A DNA stretch of 64,000 nucleotides from Sporomusaceae bacterium (GTDB lineage: Bacteria > Bacillota > Negativicutes > Sporomusales > UBA7701): NCBI GenBank assembly GCA_031460455.1, contig JAVKTQ010000001.1, positions 793,697 through 857,696 of the forward strand. Reading direction: 5' to 3'. Numbering within the stretch: the first letter of the stretch is position 1; each line of letters starts with the position of its first letter. The position numbers and the translations under genes are program-made. The notes under the pieces were generated by a model. The model was not told the DNA's origin and ran no database searches. It saw only the letters and a list, made by a program, of their open reading frames with translations. This document shows, piece by piece, positions 45,706-53,911 of this stretch.

Positions 45706-46680
45706 TTACTGCGGGGGTTGCGGGCTGTTTTCCTCCCCGCCGTCCTGAGGCCAGTTGAGCTTCTCGCGAATCAGGTACAGCGGCCGCCGCTTGACTTCCT
45801 CGAATATGCGGCCGACATATTCGCCGATAATGCCCATAAACACGAGCTGAAGGCCGCCGAGAAGCAAGATGCTGGCCGAGATCGTCGCCCAGCCCGGCAC
45901 AGCCTCGGCGGTGAAAAATTTGATGTAAAGGACGTGCATGGTCAGTCCGACGCTGATCGCCCCGAAAATCACCCCCGTGTAAAAAGCGAAGCGGAGGGGC
46001 AGTTTGGAATAAGCGGTTATGCCGTCAAGGGCAAAGGTCAACATTTTGCGGAGCGAAAACTTCGATACCCCGGCGTAGCGAGGCGGAGCGACAAACGATA
46101 TCTGCGTCTGGCGGAAACCGATGTCGCTGATCATGCCGCGGATAAAGCGGGCCTTTTCCCGGAACAGGCGGAAACTCTCCACCACCCGCTTGTCCAGCAG
46201 ACGAAAATCGGAACCGCCTTCCTGGACACGAACCTTGGACATGGCGTTCATCAGCCTGTAGAATGTGCTGGACGTGAAATTCTTGAACCAGGAGACACCC
46301 TCGGTGGTAAGGCGGATAGTCTGGACGACATCGAAGCCTTCCTCCCACTTGGCGATCAGTTGGGGCAGCATCTCCGGGGGGTGCTGCATATCGCCGTCCA
46401 TGCTTACCACCGCATCCCCCTGCGCGTGATCGAGGCCGCAGGACAAGGCTCCCTGAAGGCCGTAGTTGCGGGCGAGGACGAGGGCGCGCACCCTCGGGTC
46501 CTCCCCGGAAAGGCGGTGGAGGATGGCCGGCGTGGCATCCCGCGAGCCGTCGTCAACAAAGATGAGCTCGAAGCGGTATGGCAGCGGCTCCATATGTTTA
46601 CACACTTCTTTATAAAAAATGTCGATATTTTCCTGTTCGTTGAAAACTGGCACAACTATGGAAATGAGTTTCATCTTCAT
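45706..46680 (-). CDS. Family 2 glycosyltransferase with two C-terminal membrane segments (GtrB/ArnC-like)
   Basis: This 324-residue protein has the GT-A start SIVVPVFNEQENI, the DxD region SMDGDMQHPPE and two C-terminal membrane helices (ALDGITAYSKLPLRFAFYTG and ASILLLGGLQLVFMGI). Such enzymes put sugar or related groups on polyprenyl phosphate at the inner membrane. The exact sugar is unknown. It lies alone between the CAP gene and mqnE. Confidence 0.88.
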   Translation of the reverse strand: MKMKLISIVVPVFNEQENIDIFYKEVCKHMEPLPYRFELIFVDDGSRDATPAILHRLSGEDPRVRALVLARNYGLQGALSCGLDHAQGDAVVSMDGDMQHPPEMLPQLIAKWEEGFDVVQTIRLTTEGVSWFKNFTSSTFYRLMNAMSKVRVQEGGSDFRLLDKRVVESFRLFREKARFIRGMISDIGFRQTQISFVAPPRYAGVSKFSLRKMLTFALDGITAYSKLPLRFAFYTGVIFGAISVGLTMHVLYIKFFTAEAVPGWATISASILLLGGLQLVFMGIIGEYVGRIFEEVKRRPLYLIREKLNWPQDGGEENSPQPPQ

Positions 46681-46859
46681 CCCTCCATTTCTTAATTATT
46701 ACATCTGCGGCCCCGGAGGTCAAGCCTCCGTCTGCGGCGCCGCCAGCTTTCCCGCCCACGGCATCGGGACCGCTGAAGCAAAGCTGCGCAACATCGTCCA
46801 CAGCGACAGGAAAACGGCGGCCGGCCGGCGAATAATTCCGCGAAAGGAGTGGCCTTATT

Positions 46860-47945
46860 TTGCAGACAACCTACCAGCATATTGCCGCCAGGGTAGCTCG
46901 CGGCGAACGGCTTGCACGCGAGGACGGCCTTGCCCTACTCGGCTGCAACGATCTTGCGTGGCTCGGGCAGCTGGCAGACGCCGTCAAGCGGCGCCTGAGC
47001 GGCGAATACGTATACTTCAACGTCAACCGCCACATCAACCTGACAAACATCTGCCTGGCAAAATGCCGCTTCTGCGCTTTCGGCTGCGACGCCAAAAGCT
47101 CCCAGGCCTATTTCCTCAGCAAAGAAAATGTCCTCGACATCGCCAGCCGCTCGGCCCGTGATCCCGATCTGCGCGAACTCCATATCGTCAGCGGCCTCCA
47201 TCCCGACTGGCCGTTCGACTACTATGTGGACATCATCCGCTCCCTGAGGGCCGCCCTGCCCCATGTGCACCTCAAGGCGTTCACCGCCGTGGAGATCTGC
47301 CACTTCGCCCATATCTCCAGCCAGAGCGTCGCCGAAGTGCTGCAAATCCTCAAAGATGCCGGCCTCGACTCGATGCCCGGCGGCGGGGCGGAAATCTTCA
47401 GCGAGCGCGTGCGCCAGGACCTCTGCCCCCATAAGGCAAGCGCCGCCGAATGGCTCGACATTGCCCGCACCGCTCACAACCTCGGCATCCCCACCAACGC
47501 CACAATGCTCTACGGCCACATCGAAACAGCCGAGGAGCGGATCGATCATCTCCTGTCACTAAGGGACCTTCAGGACGAGACCGGCGGCTTCCAGACCTTT
47601 CTCGCCCTCCCCTTCCACCCCAATAACACCGGCCTCGCGAACGAGGTGACGAGGGCTTCGTCGTGGGAAGACCTCAAAATGGTGGCCGTCTCCCGGCTGA
47701 TGCTGGACAACTTCCCCCATGTGAAAGCATACTGGATAATGCTTACCCTGCCGGTAGCCCAACTGGCGCTAGGTTTCGGCGCCGACGACATCGACGGGAC
47801 GGTGACCGAGGAAAAAATCACCCACGCAGCCGGCGCCCGGACCGCCCAACAACTCGACAAGGAAACGCTTATAACCACAATTCGCCAGACGGGGCATACG
47901 CCGGTGGAACGGGATTCAGTATATAACATTATCAAGAAGTATTGA
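46860..47945 (+). CDS. mqnE: Aminofutalosine synthase (radical SAM)
   Basis: This 361-residue radical SAM enzyme has the cluster motif CLAKCRFC (C-x3-C-x2-C) near residue 64 and the MqnE/MqnC fold (MPGGGAEIFSERVRQDLCP, ATMLYGHIETAEERI, FLALPFHPNNT). It makes 6-amino-6-deoxyfutalosine in the futalosine menaquinone pathway, a non-MenFDHCEB route. The start is TTG 46860, 10 bases after AAAGGAG. Partner genes (mqnA, mqnB/C/D) are not in the window. It supplies quinone for the respiratory genes here. Confidence 0.93.
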   Translation: MQTTYQHIAARVARGERLAREDGLALLGCNDLAWLGQLADAVKRRLSGEYVYFNVNRHINLTNICLAKCRFCAFGCDAKSSQAYFLSKENVLDIASRSARDPDLRELHIVSGLHPDWPFDYYVDIIRSLRAALPHVHLKAFTAVEICHFAHISSQSVAEVLQILKDAGLDSMPGGGAEIFSERVRQDLCPHKASAAEWLDIARTAHNLGIPTNATMLYGHIETAEERIDHLLSLRDLQDETGGFQTFLALPFHPNNTGLANEVTRASSWEDLKMVAVSRLMLDNFPHVKAYWIMLTLPVAQLALGFGADDIDGTVTEEKITHAAGARTAQQLDKETLITTIRQTGHTPVERDSVYNIIKKY

Positions 47946-47956
47946 GACAATACAAG

Positions 47957-47987
47957 AGGCTGCCTGACCTTTCCGGTCTGGCAGCCT
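47957..47987. terminator. Bidirectional terminator between mqnE and aroH
   Basis: AGGCTGCCTGACC and GGTCTGGCAGCCT form a near-perfect hairpin followed by TTTTCCTTTT, between convergent genes. Confidence 0.88.
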
Positions 47988-48006
47988 TTTCCTTTTGTGC
48001 GAGGCC

Positions 48007-48369
48007 TTAATTTCCGGCAATATCCTTGCGGAGGATTGCGGCGCCGTGCAGGTATATATGCCTGATATCCCCCTGGCCCTTGTCGGTATTCCACAGGATG
48101 AGGATGCGGATGCAACGGGCCACGCCGTCCGGGCTGGCGATCTCCTGGGCGCCGAACAGCGGCACCTCCGCCCAGCCCATCTCGCGGGCGGCGGCGGCGG
48201 GAAACGCCGCGTCGAGGTCGGGGGTCGAGCTGAAAATGACGGCGCCGATGTCTTCACTGGCTATCCCGTTTTCCGCCGCCATCGCCTGAACAAGCTCGGT
48301 CGTGCGCCGGAAAATCTCTTCCCGGTTGTTGGCTTCCACTGTTGTCGCCCCGCGTACGCCACGCAGCAT
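48007..48369 (-). CDS. aroH: Chorismate mutase, AroH type
   Basis: This 120-residue trimeric mutase has LRGVRGATTVEANNREEI, the catalytic-region motif FSSTPDLDAAFPA and the C-terminal HIYLHGAAILRKDI. It converts chorismate to prephenate for Phe and Tyr. The start is ATG 48369 with GGGGGAG before it; a GTG six bases upstream is possible. It is monocistronic by context, upstream of mqnE's terminator. Confidence 0.93.
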   Translation of the reverse strand: MLRGVRGATTVEANNREEIFRRTTELVQAMAAENGIASEDIGAVIFSSTPDLDAAFPAAAAREMGWAEVPLFGAQEIASPDGVARCIRILILWNTDKGQGDIRHIYLHGAAILRKDIAGN

Positions 48370-48535
48370 GGGCACTCCCCCTTCCTGGCAGGTTATTATC
48401 TAGTTCGCGTCCTGGCGCTTTTTTCCTGCCTGCGGTCGGCAAAAGAGCGGCCGAGGAAGAAAAAGAGCCCGGTGCTTGAACTGCTCCAGGCTCATTTCCC
48501 TGCTGACGTGTCTTTCCACAGTCACCATCGCGTCG

Positions 48536-48694
48536 CTACTTGGGTGCGAAAGTATGGCAGTTGGTCTGCTCGCTCTGGCGGGCCTGCATCCCGCCGCCGT
48601 CAACGTTGACCTCAATCGCGGACGCGTCGCAGTGCTCGCCCTGTTTCCAGAACTTGCAGGACTGTACTTTACATTTGACTCCCGACAATGACAC
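48536..48694 (-). CDS. DUF1540 small Cys-rich protein
   Basis: This 52-residue protein starts at GTG 48694, seven bases after GGAGGTG. It has the DUF1540 pattern: VKCKVQSCKFWKQGEHCDAS then NCHTFAP, with four conserved Cys that may bind metal. Proteins of this family are common in spore-forming Firmicutes and their role is unknown. It stands between the hydrogenase operon terminator and aroH. Confidence 0.82.
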   Translation of the reverse strand: MSLSGVKCKVQSCKFWKQGEHCDASAIEVNVDGGGMQARQSEQTNCHTFAPK

Positions 48695-48766
48695 TATATC
48701 TCACCTCCTCGGAAAATACGCCCCTAGTATGGGCAGTTCGCCGTCCAAATATGCCGAAAAAGAGAA

Positions 48767-48793
48767 AAACCGGGAGAAACATCTCCCGGTTTC
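48767..48793 (-). terminator. Terminator of the hydrogenase operon
   Basis: AAACCGGGAGA and TCTCCCGGTTT pair around a short loop; on the minus strand TTTTTCTCTTTTTC follows. It is placed right after the last gene of the operon. Confidence 0.9.
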
Positions 48794-48797
48794 ATAT

Positions 48798-49079
48798 TAG
48801 TTTCCAACCCTCAAGTTGGAGCGACTTAAACCCGAACAAACTGCGCAGCTTGATTACGAGCGGAAACGGCGAATCGAGATCGGCCGGCAAATGCAGGTTA
48901 ACGCCGTCGAACTCCAGCACGCGATGATCACCGGGGGTTTTCGGCAGCCCCAGTCCCACGGACGGGGTAAGTTTAACCCTCCCTCAGCACAGGCTCATTC
49001 CCTGGTAGGAAACAAGGTGGACTACGCCGCCCCTCGCGAGAATGTAGTCACGGGCCTCGGCGCTGATCGTCAGATTCAT
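48798..49079 (-). CDS. Probable small selenoprotein (CC/Se-motif-like), with in-frame TGA
   Basis: Reading from ATG 49079 gives MNLTISAEARDYILARGGVV and on to Cys31, then an in-frame TGA at 48984-48986 (codon 32), then GRVKLTPSVGLGLPKTPGDH and beyond. The frame stays open after TGA for 61 more codons to TAA at 48798, and the downstream part is protein-like. A hairpin 24 bases past the TGA fits a SECIS element. I infer selenocysteine, giving a Cys-Sec pair. In the last 15 codons the protein-like reading moves to the other frame (LFGFKSLQLEGWKLI, stop at 48793), suggesting one deleted T near 48840. It could be genuine or a sequencing error. It is the last gene of the hydrogenase operon. No close function is known. 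Confidence 0.68.
48948..48967 (-). other. Candidate bacterial SECIS hairpin
   Basis: On the minus strand CCCCGTCC pairs with GGAC and GGGG with one bulged U, closing a GUG loop whose first base is 24 bases after the TGA. Bacterial SECIS elements sit just after the UGA and carry a G-U apical loop and a bulged U, so position and shape fit. It has not been folded by program. Confidence 0.5.
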
Positions 49080-49095
49080 GCCAGCAACCCCCTCT

Positions 49096-49476
49096 TCACA
49101 GCTCCGCCAGCCGTTGCCTGAACGCGGCCAGGCCGTCGGTCACGTCTTCCGGTTGGGCGGCGGCAATCGCCGGGAACCCGCCCACTTCGATCGTCTCCAG
49201 CAGCGGGCGCCGGGACTGATCGTAAAATACGCCGTACCAAACGCCGGCAACGCCGCTCTCCAGCCACTCGGCCGGCTCGGCGCTGTTTTCGATGCTGATG
49301 CGCACCCCGCCCTGTCCGAGGCAGTCGCGGATTGCCTGGCGCTCGTCCTGGACGAAGCCCATTTTGTCGATATAGATGGTCCAGCCCTCGCCGCTCGCGG
49401 CATAGCGTTCGAGCGCGGCGGCGATTTCGGCGAGCACTGCTTTGGTCTTTTCGGAAAAACCGGTATCAGCCGTCAA
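49096..49476 (-). CDS. Hydrogenase accessory protein with HupH/HyaF C-terminal-like domain
   Basis: This 126-residue protein ends with a pattern seen in HupH/HyaF: GVAGVWYGVFYDQSRRPLLE then TIEVGGFPAIAAAQPEDV. Full HyaF is about 280 residues, so only the C-terminal domain is matched, with an alpha-helical N-terminal half. HyaF/HupH-type proteins assist maturation of Tat-exported [NiFe] hydrogenases. It overlaps the protease gene by 11 bases and is followed by the probable selenoprotein. Confidence 0.7.
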   Translation of the reverse strand: MTADTGFSEKTKAVLAEIAAALERYAASGEGWTIYIDKMGFVQDERQAIRDCLGQGGVRISIENSAEPAEWLESGVAGVWYGVFYDQSRRPLLETIEVGGFPAIAAAQPEDVTDGLAAFRQRLAEL

Positions 49477-49960
49477 CAGCGGTCACCTCCACCTGCCAGC
49501 GGGCCAGTTCCGCCAGCACCGCCGCCACGGTATCCGGCAGAGCGGCGGCGACGACGGGAGTCAGTTCGAGGCCGACATCCAGCGACTCAGGCTGGACGCC
49601 AAGCACAACCACTTCCCCGATTGCCCGGTCGGTAGCTTCCAGCACCGCCAGCACATCCTTGATGCCCAGCTCGTGGAGCGAAACTTTCTCCCGGAAATAA
49701 GCCTTGACCTCGTCGCCGGCGAACCGGTAGAACGTGCCGGGCGGCCCGCCGCCGGCGATAGCATCGACGACGACGAGCCGCTTTGTTCCGGTGAGAAAGC
49801 GCAGGAGATCCATGCCGAGCGTACCGCCGTCAAGCACCTGAACGGCGGCGGGAAAACGGTAGCGGCCGAGCAGCGCTTCCACTGCCCTGACGCCGAACCC
49901 CTCATCCCTGAGCAGAATGTTGCCGATGCCGAGTACCGTAATTTGCTTGTTCGCTGTCAT
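49466..49960 (-). CDS. [NiFe] hydrogenase maturation protease (HyaD/HupD family)
   Basis: This 164-residue endopeptidase starts ITVLGIGNILLRDEGFGV (with the Ni-sensing Glu) and has VLDGGTLGMDLL and VVVDAIAGGGPPG, typical of HyaD/HupD. It removes the C-terminal tail of the large subunit after Ni insertion. It overlaps the cytochrome b gene by 59 bases. The large subunit has the tail it needs. Confidence 0.93.
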   Translation of the reverse strand: MTANKQITVLGIGNILLRDEGFGVRAVEALLGRYRFPAAVQVLDGGTLGMDLLRFLTGTKRLVVVDAIAGGGPPGTFYRFAGDEVKAYFREKVSLHELGIKDVLAVLEATDRAIGEVVVLGVQPESLDVGLELTPVVAAALPDTVAAVLAELARWQVEVTAVDG

Positions 49961-50657
49961 CGGCGATATCTCCTATGTCTACAGGTTTGTGGGCAAAAAA
50001 TTTCACGCCGGAAAACATGCTCGAAGCTTCGCCTTCCCGCTCCATAAAATCGGCGCGGATGACCAGGTATACGTGGACGATGACGAAGATGACGAGCAGC
50101 CAGGCTACATAGTGATGAACGAGATGGACGGTATACTCTCCCCCCAGGAGGCCGTTGACGGGGCCGAAGAACTTCGCCCCCAGGCCATTGGGGTTGACCA
50201 TGAAATACATCGCGAAACCCGTTACCGCCTCAACGGCAAGCAGTACATACACGCCCAGATAGGCGCTGCGCGCCAGGGAATTGCGCAGGTACGGCCTGTG
50301 GTCCGCGGACAGGAAGAGATAATGCTTCATCAGCTCGATGACGCCCTGCCAATATAGCGCGGTCCAGAATCTCGGCAGCAGGCGGTCGCCGCGATTGACG
50401 GCGAAACCGTAAATCCGCAGGATGAAGGCCGCCACCAGGATATAGGCGGCAGCGAAGTGAATGTAGCGGATAGTCTCCATCGACATTAACTTGTTGACTG
50501 CGAAGGTGGGCTCAACACCCTGGGTGCCGATGAAGAACGGGTTGCCGATATACAGGCCGGTGGCGAACAGGACGGCCACCGAAACGGCCATCAGCCAGTG
50601 GAATACCCTCAACCACGGACTGTAGATGTAGTATTCCTTCACAGGACCCTCACTCAT
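49902..50657 (-). CDS. Hydrogenase cytochrome b subunit (HyaC/HupC type)
   Basis: This 251-residue membrane protein has four or five helices and heme-binding histidines in WLRVFHWLMAVSVAVLF, YIHFAAAYILVAAFILR and HLVHHYVAWLLVIFVIVHVY. It passes electrons from the hydrogenase small subunit to menaquinone and needs heme b, for which ahbC/ahbD lie in the next cluster. It follows the large-subunit gene by 12 bases. Confidence 0.93.
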   Translation of the reverse strand: MSEGPVKEYYIYSPWLRVFHWLMAVSVAVLFATGLYIGNPFFIGTQGVEPTFAVNKLMSMETIRYIHFAAAYILVAAFILRIYGFAVNRGDRLLPRFWTALYWQGVIELMKHYLFLSADHRPYLRNSLARSAYLGVYVLLAVEAVTGFAMYFMVNPNGLGAKFFGPVNGLLGGEYTVHLVHHYVAWLLVIFVIVHVYLVIRADFMEREGEASSMFSGVKFFAHKPVDIGDIADDSEQANYGTRHRQHSAQG

Positions 50658-50669
50658 GCTTCATCCCCC

Positions 50670-52565
50670 CTAAACCTTGAAATAGGGGTCGGTATGCACG
50701 ACGCCCACTTCCTTGCCTTCGGCGTCGTAGAGGTGGGTTGCGCAGGCGATGCACGGGTCGAAGGAATGGATGGTCTTAAGGATCTCCAGCGGCTTGTCGG
50801 CCACCTTGACCTTGGTGTCGATCATGCTGGCCTCGTAAGCCCCGTAGCCGGCCTTGCTGTCGCGCGGGCAGCCGTTCCAGGTGGTGGGGACGATGGCCTG
50901 GTAATTGTCGATCTTGCCGTCCTTGATAACTACCCAGTGGCCGAGCGCGCCGCGGGGCGCCTCGTGCAGGCCGACACCCTTGGCGGCTTTGGCCCAGCTG
51001 GCCGGTTCCCACTTGACGGTGTTGGCGACCGCGGTATCGCCGGCGCGGATATTTTTGATCAGCTTGTCGAAGAAGTATTTGTTGATATAGGCATTGAGCT
51101 GAGCTTCCAGGCCGCGGACGGCGGTGCGGCCGACCATGGTGGGCAGCCAGACTTCCGGCGGCAGACCGAGGACCTTGGAAACGGCTTCGATCTGGTCGAC
51201 GACCATCTTCTCGGCCCATGTCGGCTGGATAACGCCCTTCTTCACCTTGGTGTAAACGATGATGTAGCGGGCCAGCGGGCCGACTTCGGCCATCTTGCCC
51301 TTCCATTTAGGCGTCTTGAGCCACGAGTACTTGCCCGACTCGTCAAGATACTTCCACTCCGTTTTGGTGCCTTCCTTGGGGCCGGTGTAGTTCTGGGCTG
51401 TCACGCCTTCGAACGGATGGAGGTCCTTGCCGGCCTGCGGGTAGTTATACCAGGAGTGCTCGACGCCCTCGGCAAGAATCGCCGGATCGGCATAGTCTTT
51501 GCCGGTCAGGTCGTGATAAACGGCGGCCGACAGTCCCTTGCCGAAGTTCTCGACGACACCGTTGGAGCGAAGCAGCAGCTTCTTGTGGAAATCGCCGTTG
51601 GCGATGCCGGTGTAAGGCTCGTCGGGGAAGTCTCCGTACCCCAGCACCCTTTCCTTCGCCAGGCCGCCGCCGTCCACGTAGCCCTTCTGGACATACATGT
51701 GGCCGATGGCCAGCAGGTCGGGCAGGTAGAAATAATTGACAAGATTGATGGCCAGCATGATCGACTGGTCGACGACGGCCAGCCGTTCGCTGTTGACCGG
51801 GGCGTTCATGTCGTTCATCGAGATCGAGCAGGGCATGCCGCCTACTATGTAGTGCGGGTGAGGGTTCTTGCCGCCGAACACGACGTGGGAACCGACCAGT
51901 TCGCGCTGCCGGTCGAGCATGTTGAGATAGTGGCCGACCGCCATGAGATGCACTTCCGGCGGCAGCAGCTGATAGTCGGGGTGATCCCACCAGTGGGCGG
52001 CAAAGATGCCGAGCTGGCCGCTTTCGACGATCTGCTTGACCTTGCCCTGGACAGCCTTATAGTAGGCGGTGGTCGCTTTGGGGAAATCTTTCGGATAGGC
52101 GTCGAAGTTAAAATCCATCGGCCCGCTGAGCGGCAGGGCGTACTTTTCGAGCACGGTATTCTGCAGCGCGGCGGTAGCGGCCGGGTCGGCCTTGAGAGCC
52201 TCGACCGGGCTGACCCAGTCAAGGGCGTGCAGGTGGTAGAAATGGACGAGATGGTCCTGGGCGGTCTGTGTGGCGTTCATGATATTGCGCATATAGTTGG
52301 CGTTCTTGGGAATCTCGATGCCCAGAGCGTCCTCGACCGAACGCAGCGAAGCAAGCGCGTGGACGGTGGTGCAGACGCCGCAGATGCGCTGCACGAACGC
52401 CCAGGCGTCGCGCGGGTCGCGATCCTTGAGGATCAGTTCTATTCCGCGCCAGGCGGTGCCGCTCGACAGCGCGTCCTCCACCTTGCCGGTCGCTTCGTCT
52501 ATCTTCAGTTCGACTCGCAGGTGGCCTTCGATGCGGGTTACGGGATCGACTACAATTCGCTTCAT
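50670..52565 (-). CDS. [NiFe] hydrogenase large subunit (group 1)
   Basis: This 631-residue catalytic subunit has the N-terminal Cys pair VQRICGVCTTVHAL and the C-terminal pair DPCIACATHLYDAEG. All four Ni ligands are Cys, so it is not the selenocysteine type. The tail after His (LYDAEGKEVGVVHTDPYFKV) would be removed by the maturation protease. It overlaps the small-subunit gene by four bases. It oxidises H2 and passes electrons to the small subunit. Confidence 0.96.
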   Translation of the reverse strand: MKRIVVDPVTRIEGHLRVELKIDEATGKVEDALSSGTAWRGIELILKDRDPRDAWAFVQRICGVCTTVHALASLRSVEDALGIEIPKNANYMRNIMNATQTAQDHLVHFYHLHALDWVSPVEALKADPAATAALQNTVLEKYALPLSGPMDFNFDAYPKDFPKATTAYYKAVQGKVKQIVESGQLGIFAAHWWDHPDYQLLPPEVHLMAVGHYLNMLDRQRELVGSHVVFGGKNPHPHYIVGGMPCSISMNDMNAPVNSERLAVVDQSIMLAINLVNYFYLPDLLAIGHMYVQKGYVDGGGLAKERVLGYGDFPDEPYTGIANGDFHKKLLLRSNGVVENFGKGLSAAVYHDLTGKDYADPAILAEGVEHSWYNYPQAGKDLHPFEGVTAQNYTGPKEGTKTEWKYLDESGKYSWLKTPKWKGKMAEVGPLARYIIVYTKVKKGVIQPTWAEKMVVDQIEAVSKVLGLPPEVWLPTMVGRTAVRGLEAQLNAYINKYFFDKLIKNIRAGDTAVANTVKWEPASWAKAAKGVGLHEAPRGALGHWVVIKDGKIDNYQAIVPTTWNGCPRDSKAGYGAYEASMIDTKVKVADKPLEILKTIHSFDPCIACATHLYDAEGKEVGVVHTDPYFKV

Positions 52566-53662
52566 GCCTCAGGCCCCCTCACATCAGTATCTTGCTGCTT
52601 GGCCTGCTTGCTCTTCTGCATGGCCGACAGCGCTCCGTGGGCTACAACCCCGACCAGGGCCGCGCCGGCGGCTACCATGCCCACCTTGTCGGCGTCGGCG
52701 ATCGTACCGGGCACCGGCAGGTCGGGCAACCGCTCGAAGAACGGGCCATTGTCCCAGAAATTGTTGCTGCCGCAGGCGAAACAGGGCGCCCCCGACTGAA
52801 TGGGATACGACAGGCCGTTCCACCAGCGCATGTTGCCGCAGGAGTTGTAAGCCACCGGACCCCGGCAGCCTACCTTGTACAGGCACCAGCCGGCCTTGGC
52901 CCCGGCGTCGTCGAACTTCTCGACGAACATCCCCGAATCGAAGAACGGACGACGGTAGCAGGTGTCGTGAATGCGGTTGCCGTAAAACTGCTTGGGCCGG
53001 CCCTGCGCGTCGAGCGGCGGCAATTGGCCGAAGAGCGCGAAGTGCATGACGACGGCCGTCATGACCTCGGGGATGGGCGGACAGCCTGGCACCTTGACGA
53101 TCGGCTTGCCGGAGATTACGTCACTCACCGACACCGATTTCGTCGGGTTGGGCTTGGCGGCCTGGATGCCTCCCCAGGCTGCGCACGAGCCGTACTCGAT
53201 GATCGCCGCGGCGCCGGCGGCGGCTTCCTTCAGCGCCGCCAGGAACGTGCGGCCGCCGGTCATGCAGTGGATGCCGTTGTCCGCCAGGGGTACGCCGCCT
53301 TCGACAGCCAGGATGTACTGTCCGGCGTACTTTTTCATCAGATCCTTCAGGTGATGCTCGAACGCTTCGCCGGCAGACGCCGACAGGGTATCGCTGTACT
53401 CGAGAGAAATCATGTTCAGGACGACGTCGGACGCCAGAGGCGACTGCGAACGGATAAAAGCCTCGTCACAGCCAGTACATTCATGGCCGTGCAGCCAGAT
53501 GACCGGCGGCAGCGTCTTCTTCTCGGCCGCGGCCACCACCTTGGGCAGCATGGCCGGCGACAGGCCCAGCATACCGGTGACAACCGCGCAGGTCTTCAGG
53601 AAAGACCGCCGGCTCACGCCCCGTTTCTGGAATAACGCCCACATTGAATCGCTATGTTCCAT
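52562..53662 (-). CDS. [NiFe] hydrogenase small subunit (Tat-exported, membrane anchored)
   Basis: This 366-residue iron-sulfur subunit starts with a Tat signal: GVSRRSFLKTCAVVTG. Proximal cluster ligands begin WLHGHECTGCDEAF, and the medial/distal cluster region includes CYRRPFFDSGMF and CGNMRWWNGLSYPI. A C-terminal hydrophobic anchor (about residues 325-345) is present. ATG 53662 follows GGGGAGGGG. tatA lies 3.5 kb away in the same direction. It is the first gene of the operon. Confidence 0.96.
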   Translation of the reverse strand: MEHSDSMWALFQKRGVSRRSFLKTCAVVTGMLGLSPAMLPKVVAAAEKKTLPPVIWLHGHECTGCDEAFIRSQSPLASDVVLNMISLEYSDTLSASAGEAFEHHLKDLMKKYAGQYILAVEGGVPLADNGIHCMTGGRTFLAALKEAAAGAAAIIEYGSCAAWGGIQAAKPNPTKSVSVSDVISGKPIVKVPGCPPIPEVMTAVVMHFALFGQLPPLDAQGRPKQFYGNRIHDTCYRRPFFDSGMFVEKFDDAGAKAGWCLYKVGCRGPVAYNSCGNMRWWNGLSYPIQSGAPCFACGSNNFWDNGPFFERLPDLPVPGTIADADKVGMVAAGAALVGVVAHGALSAMQKSKQAKQQDTDVRGPEA

Positions 53663-53911
53663 ATGCACCCCTCCCCCTAATAAAAAAATTTTACAAAAAG
53701 GTGTTCCCCGTCCGGCGCCAACATCGCACGCTTATTGCCGCCAAAACAAAAAAGCGGGAATCTTCTTTATTCTCTACTTAATCGTATCAGAGAAACGGCC
53801 GCGGCTGAACAAGGCATTTTTTTATGATGATATAGGCGTTGTTTATCCCCCCTGGGAGGGGGGACATAAGTAAAAGTAATGACAGGGTATGCCCCTGTCA
53901 TTGACTCAAGC
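53663..53911 (-). promoter_or_regulatory. Hydrogenase promoter region
   Basis: No gene is present. It should hold the hydrogenase promoter, but no clear -35/-10 pair was found. A G/C-tract hairpin (TCCCCCC/GGGGGGA, 53846-53864) lies in an otherwise A+T-rich stretch. Confidence 0.5.
53878..53902 (-). terminator. Terminator of the ahb operon
   Basis: AATGACAGGG and CCCTGTCATT pair around five bases; on the minus strand TACTTTTACTTATG follows, 10 bases after the ahbD stop. Confidence 0.82.

Noticed and set aside
48400..48528. A 42-codon minus-strand frame after the DUF1540 gene
   Set aside because: It has no ribosome binding site, contains no recognisable domain and starts seven bases after the DUF1540 stop.
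50598..52799. A 733-codon open frame on the plus strand opposite the hydrogenase large subunit
   Set aside because: It is a shadow of the large-subunit gene, whose Cys motifs and tail leave no doubt.
53700..53740. A sigma-54 promoter before the hydrogenase operon
   Set aside because: GG and GC are at the right spacing but the rest of the -12 box does not match.
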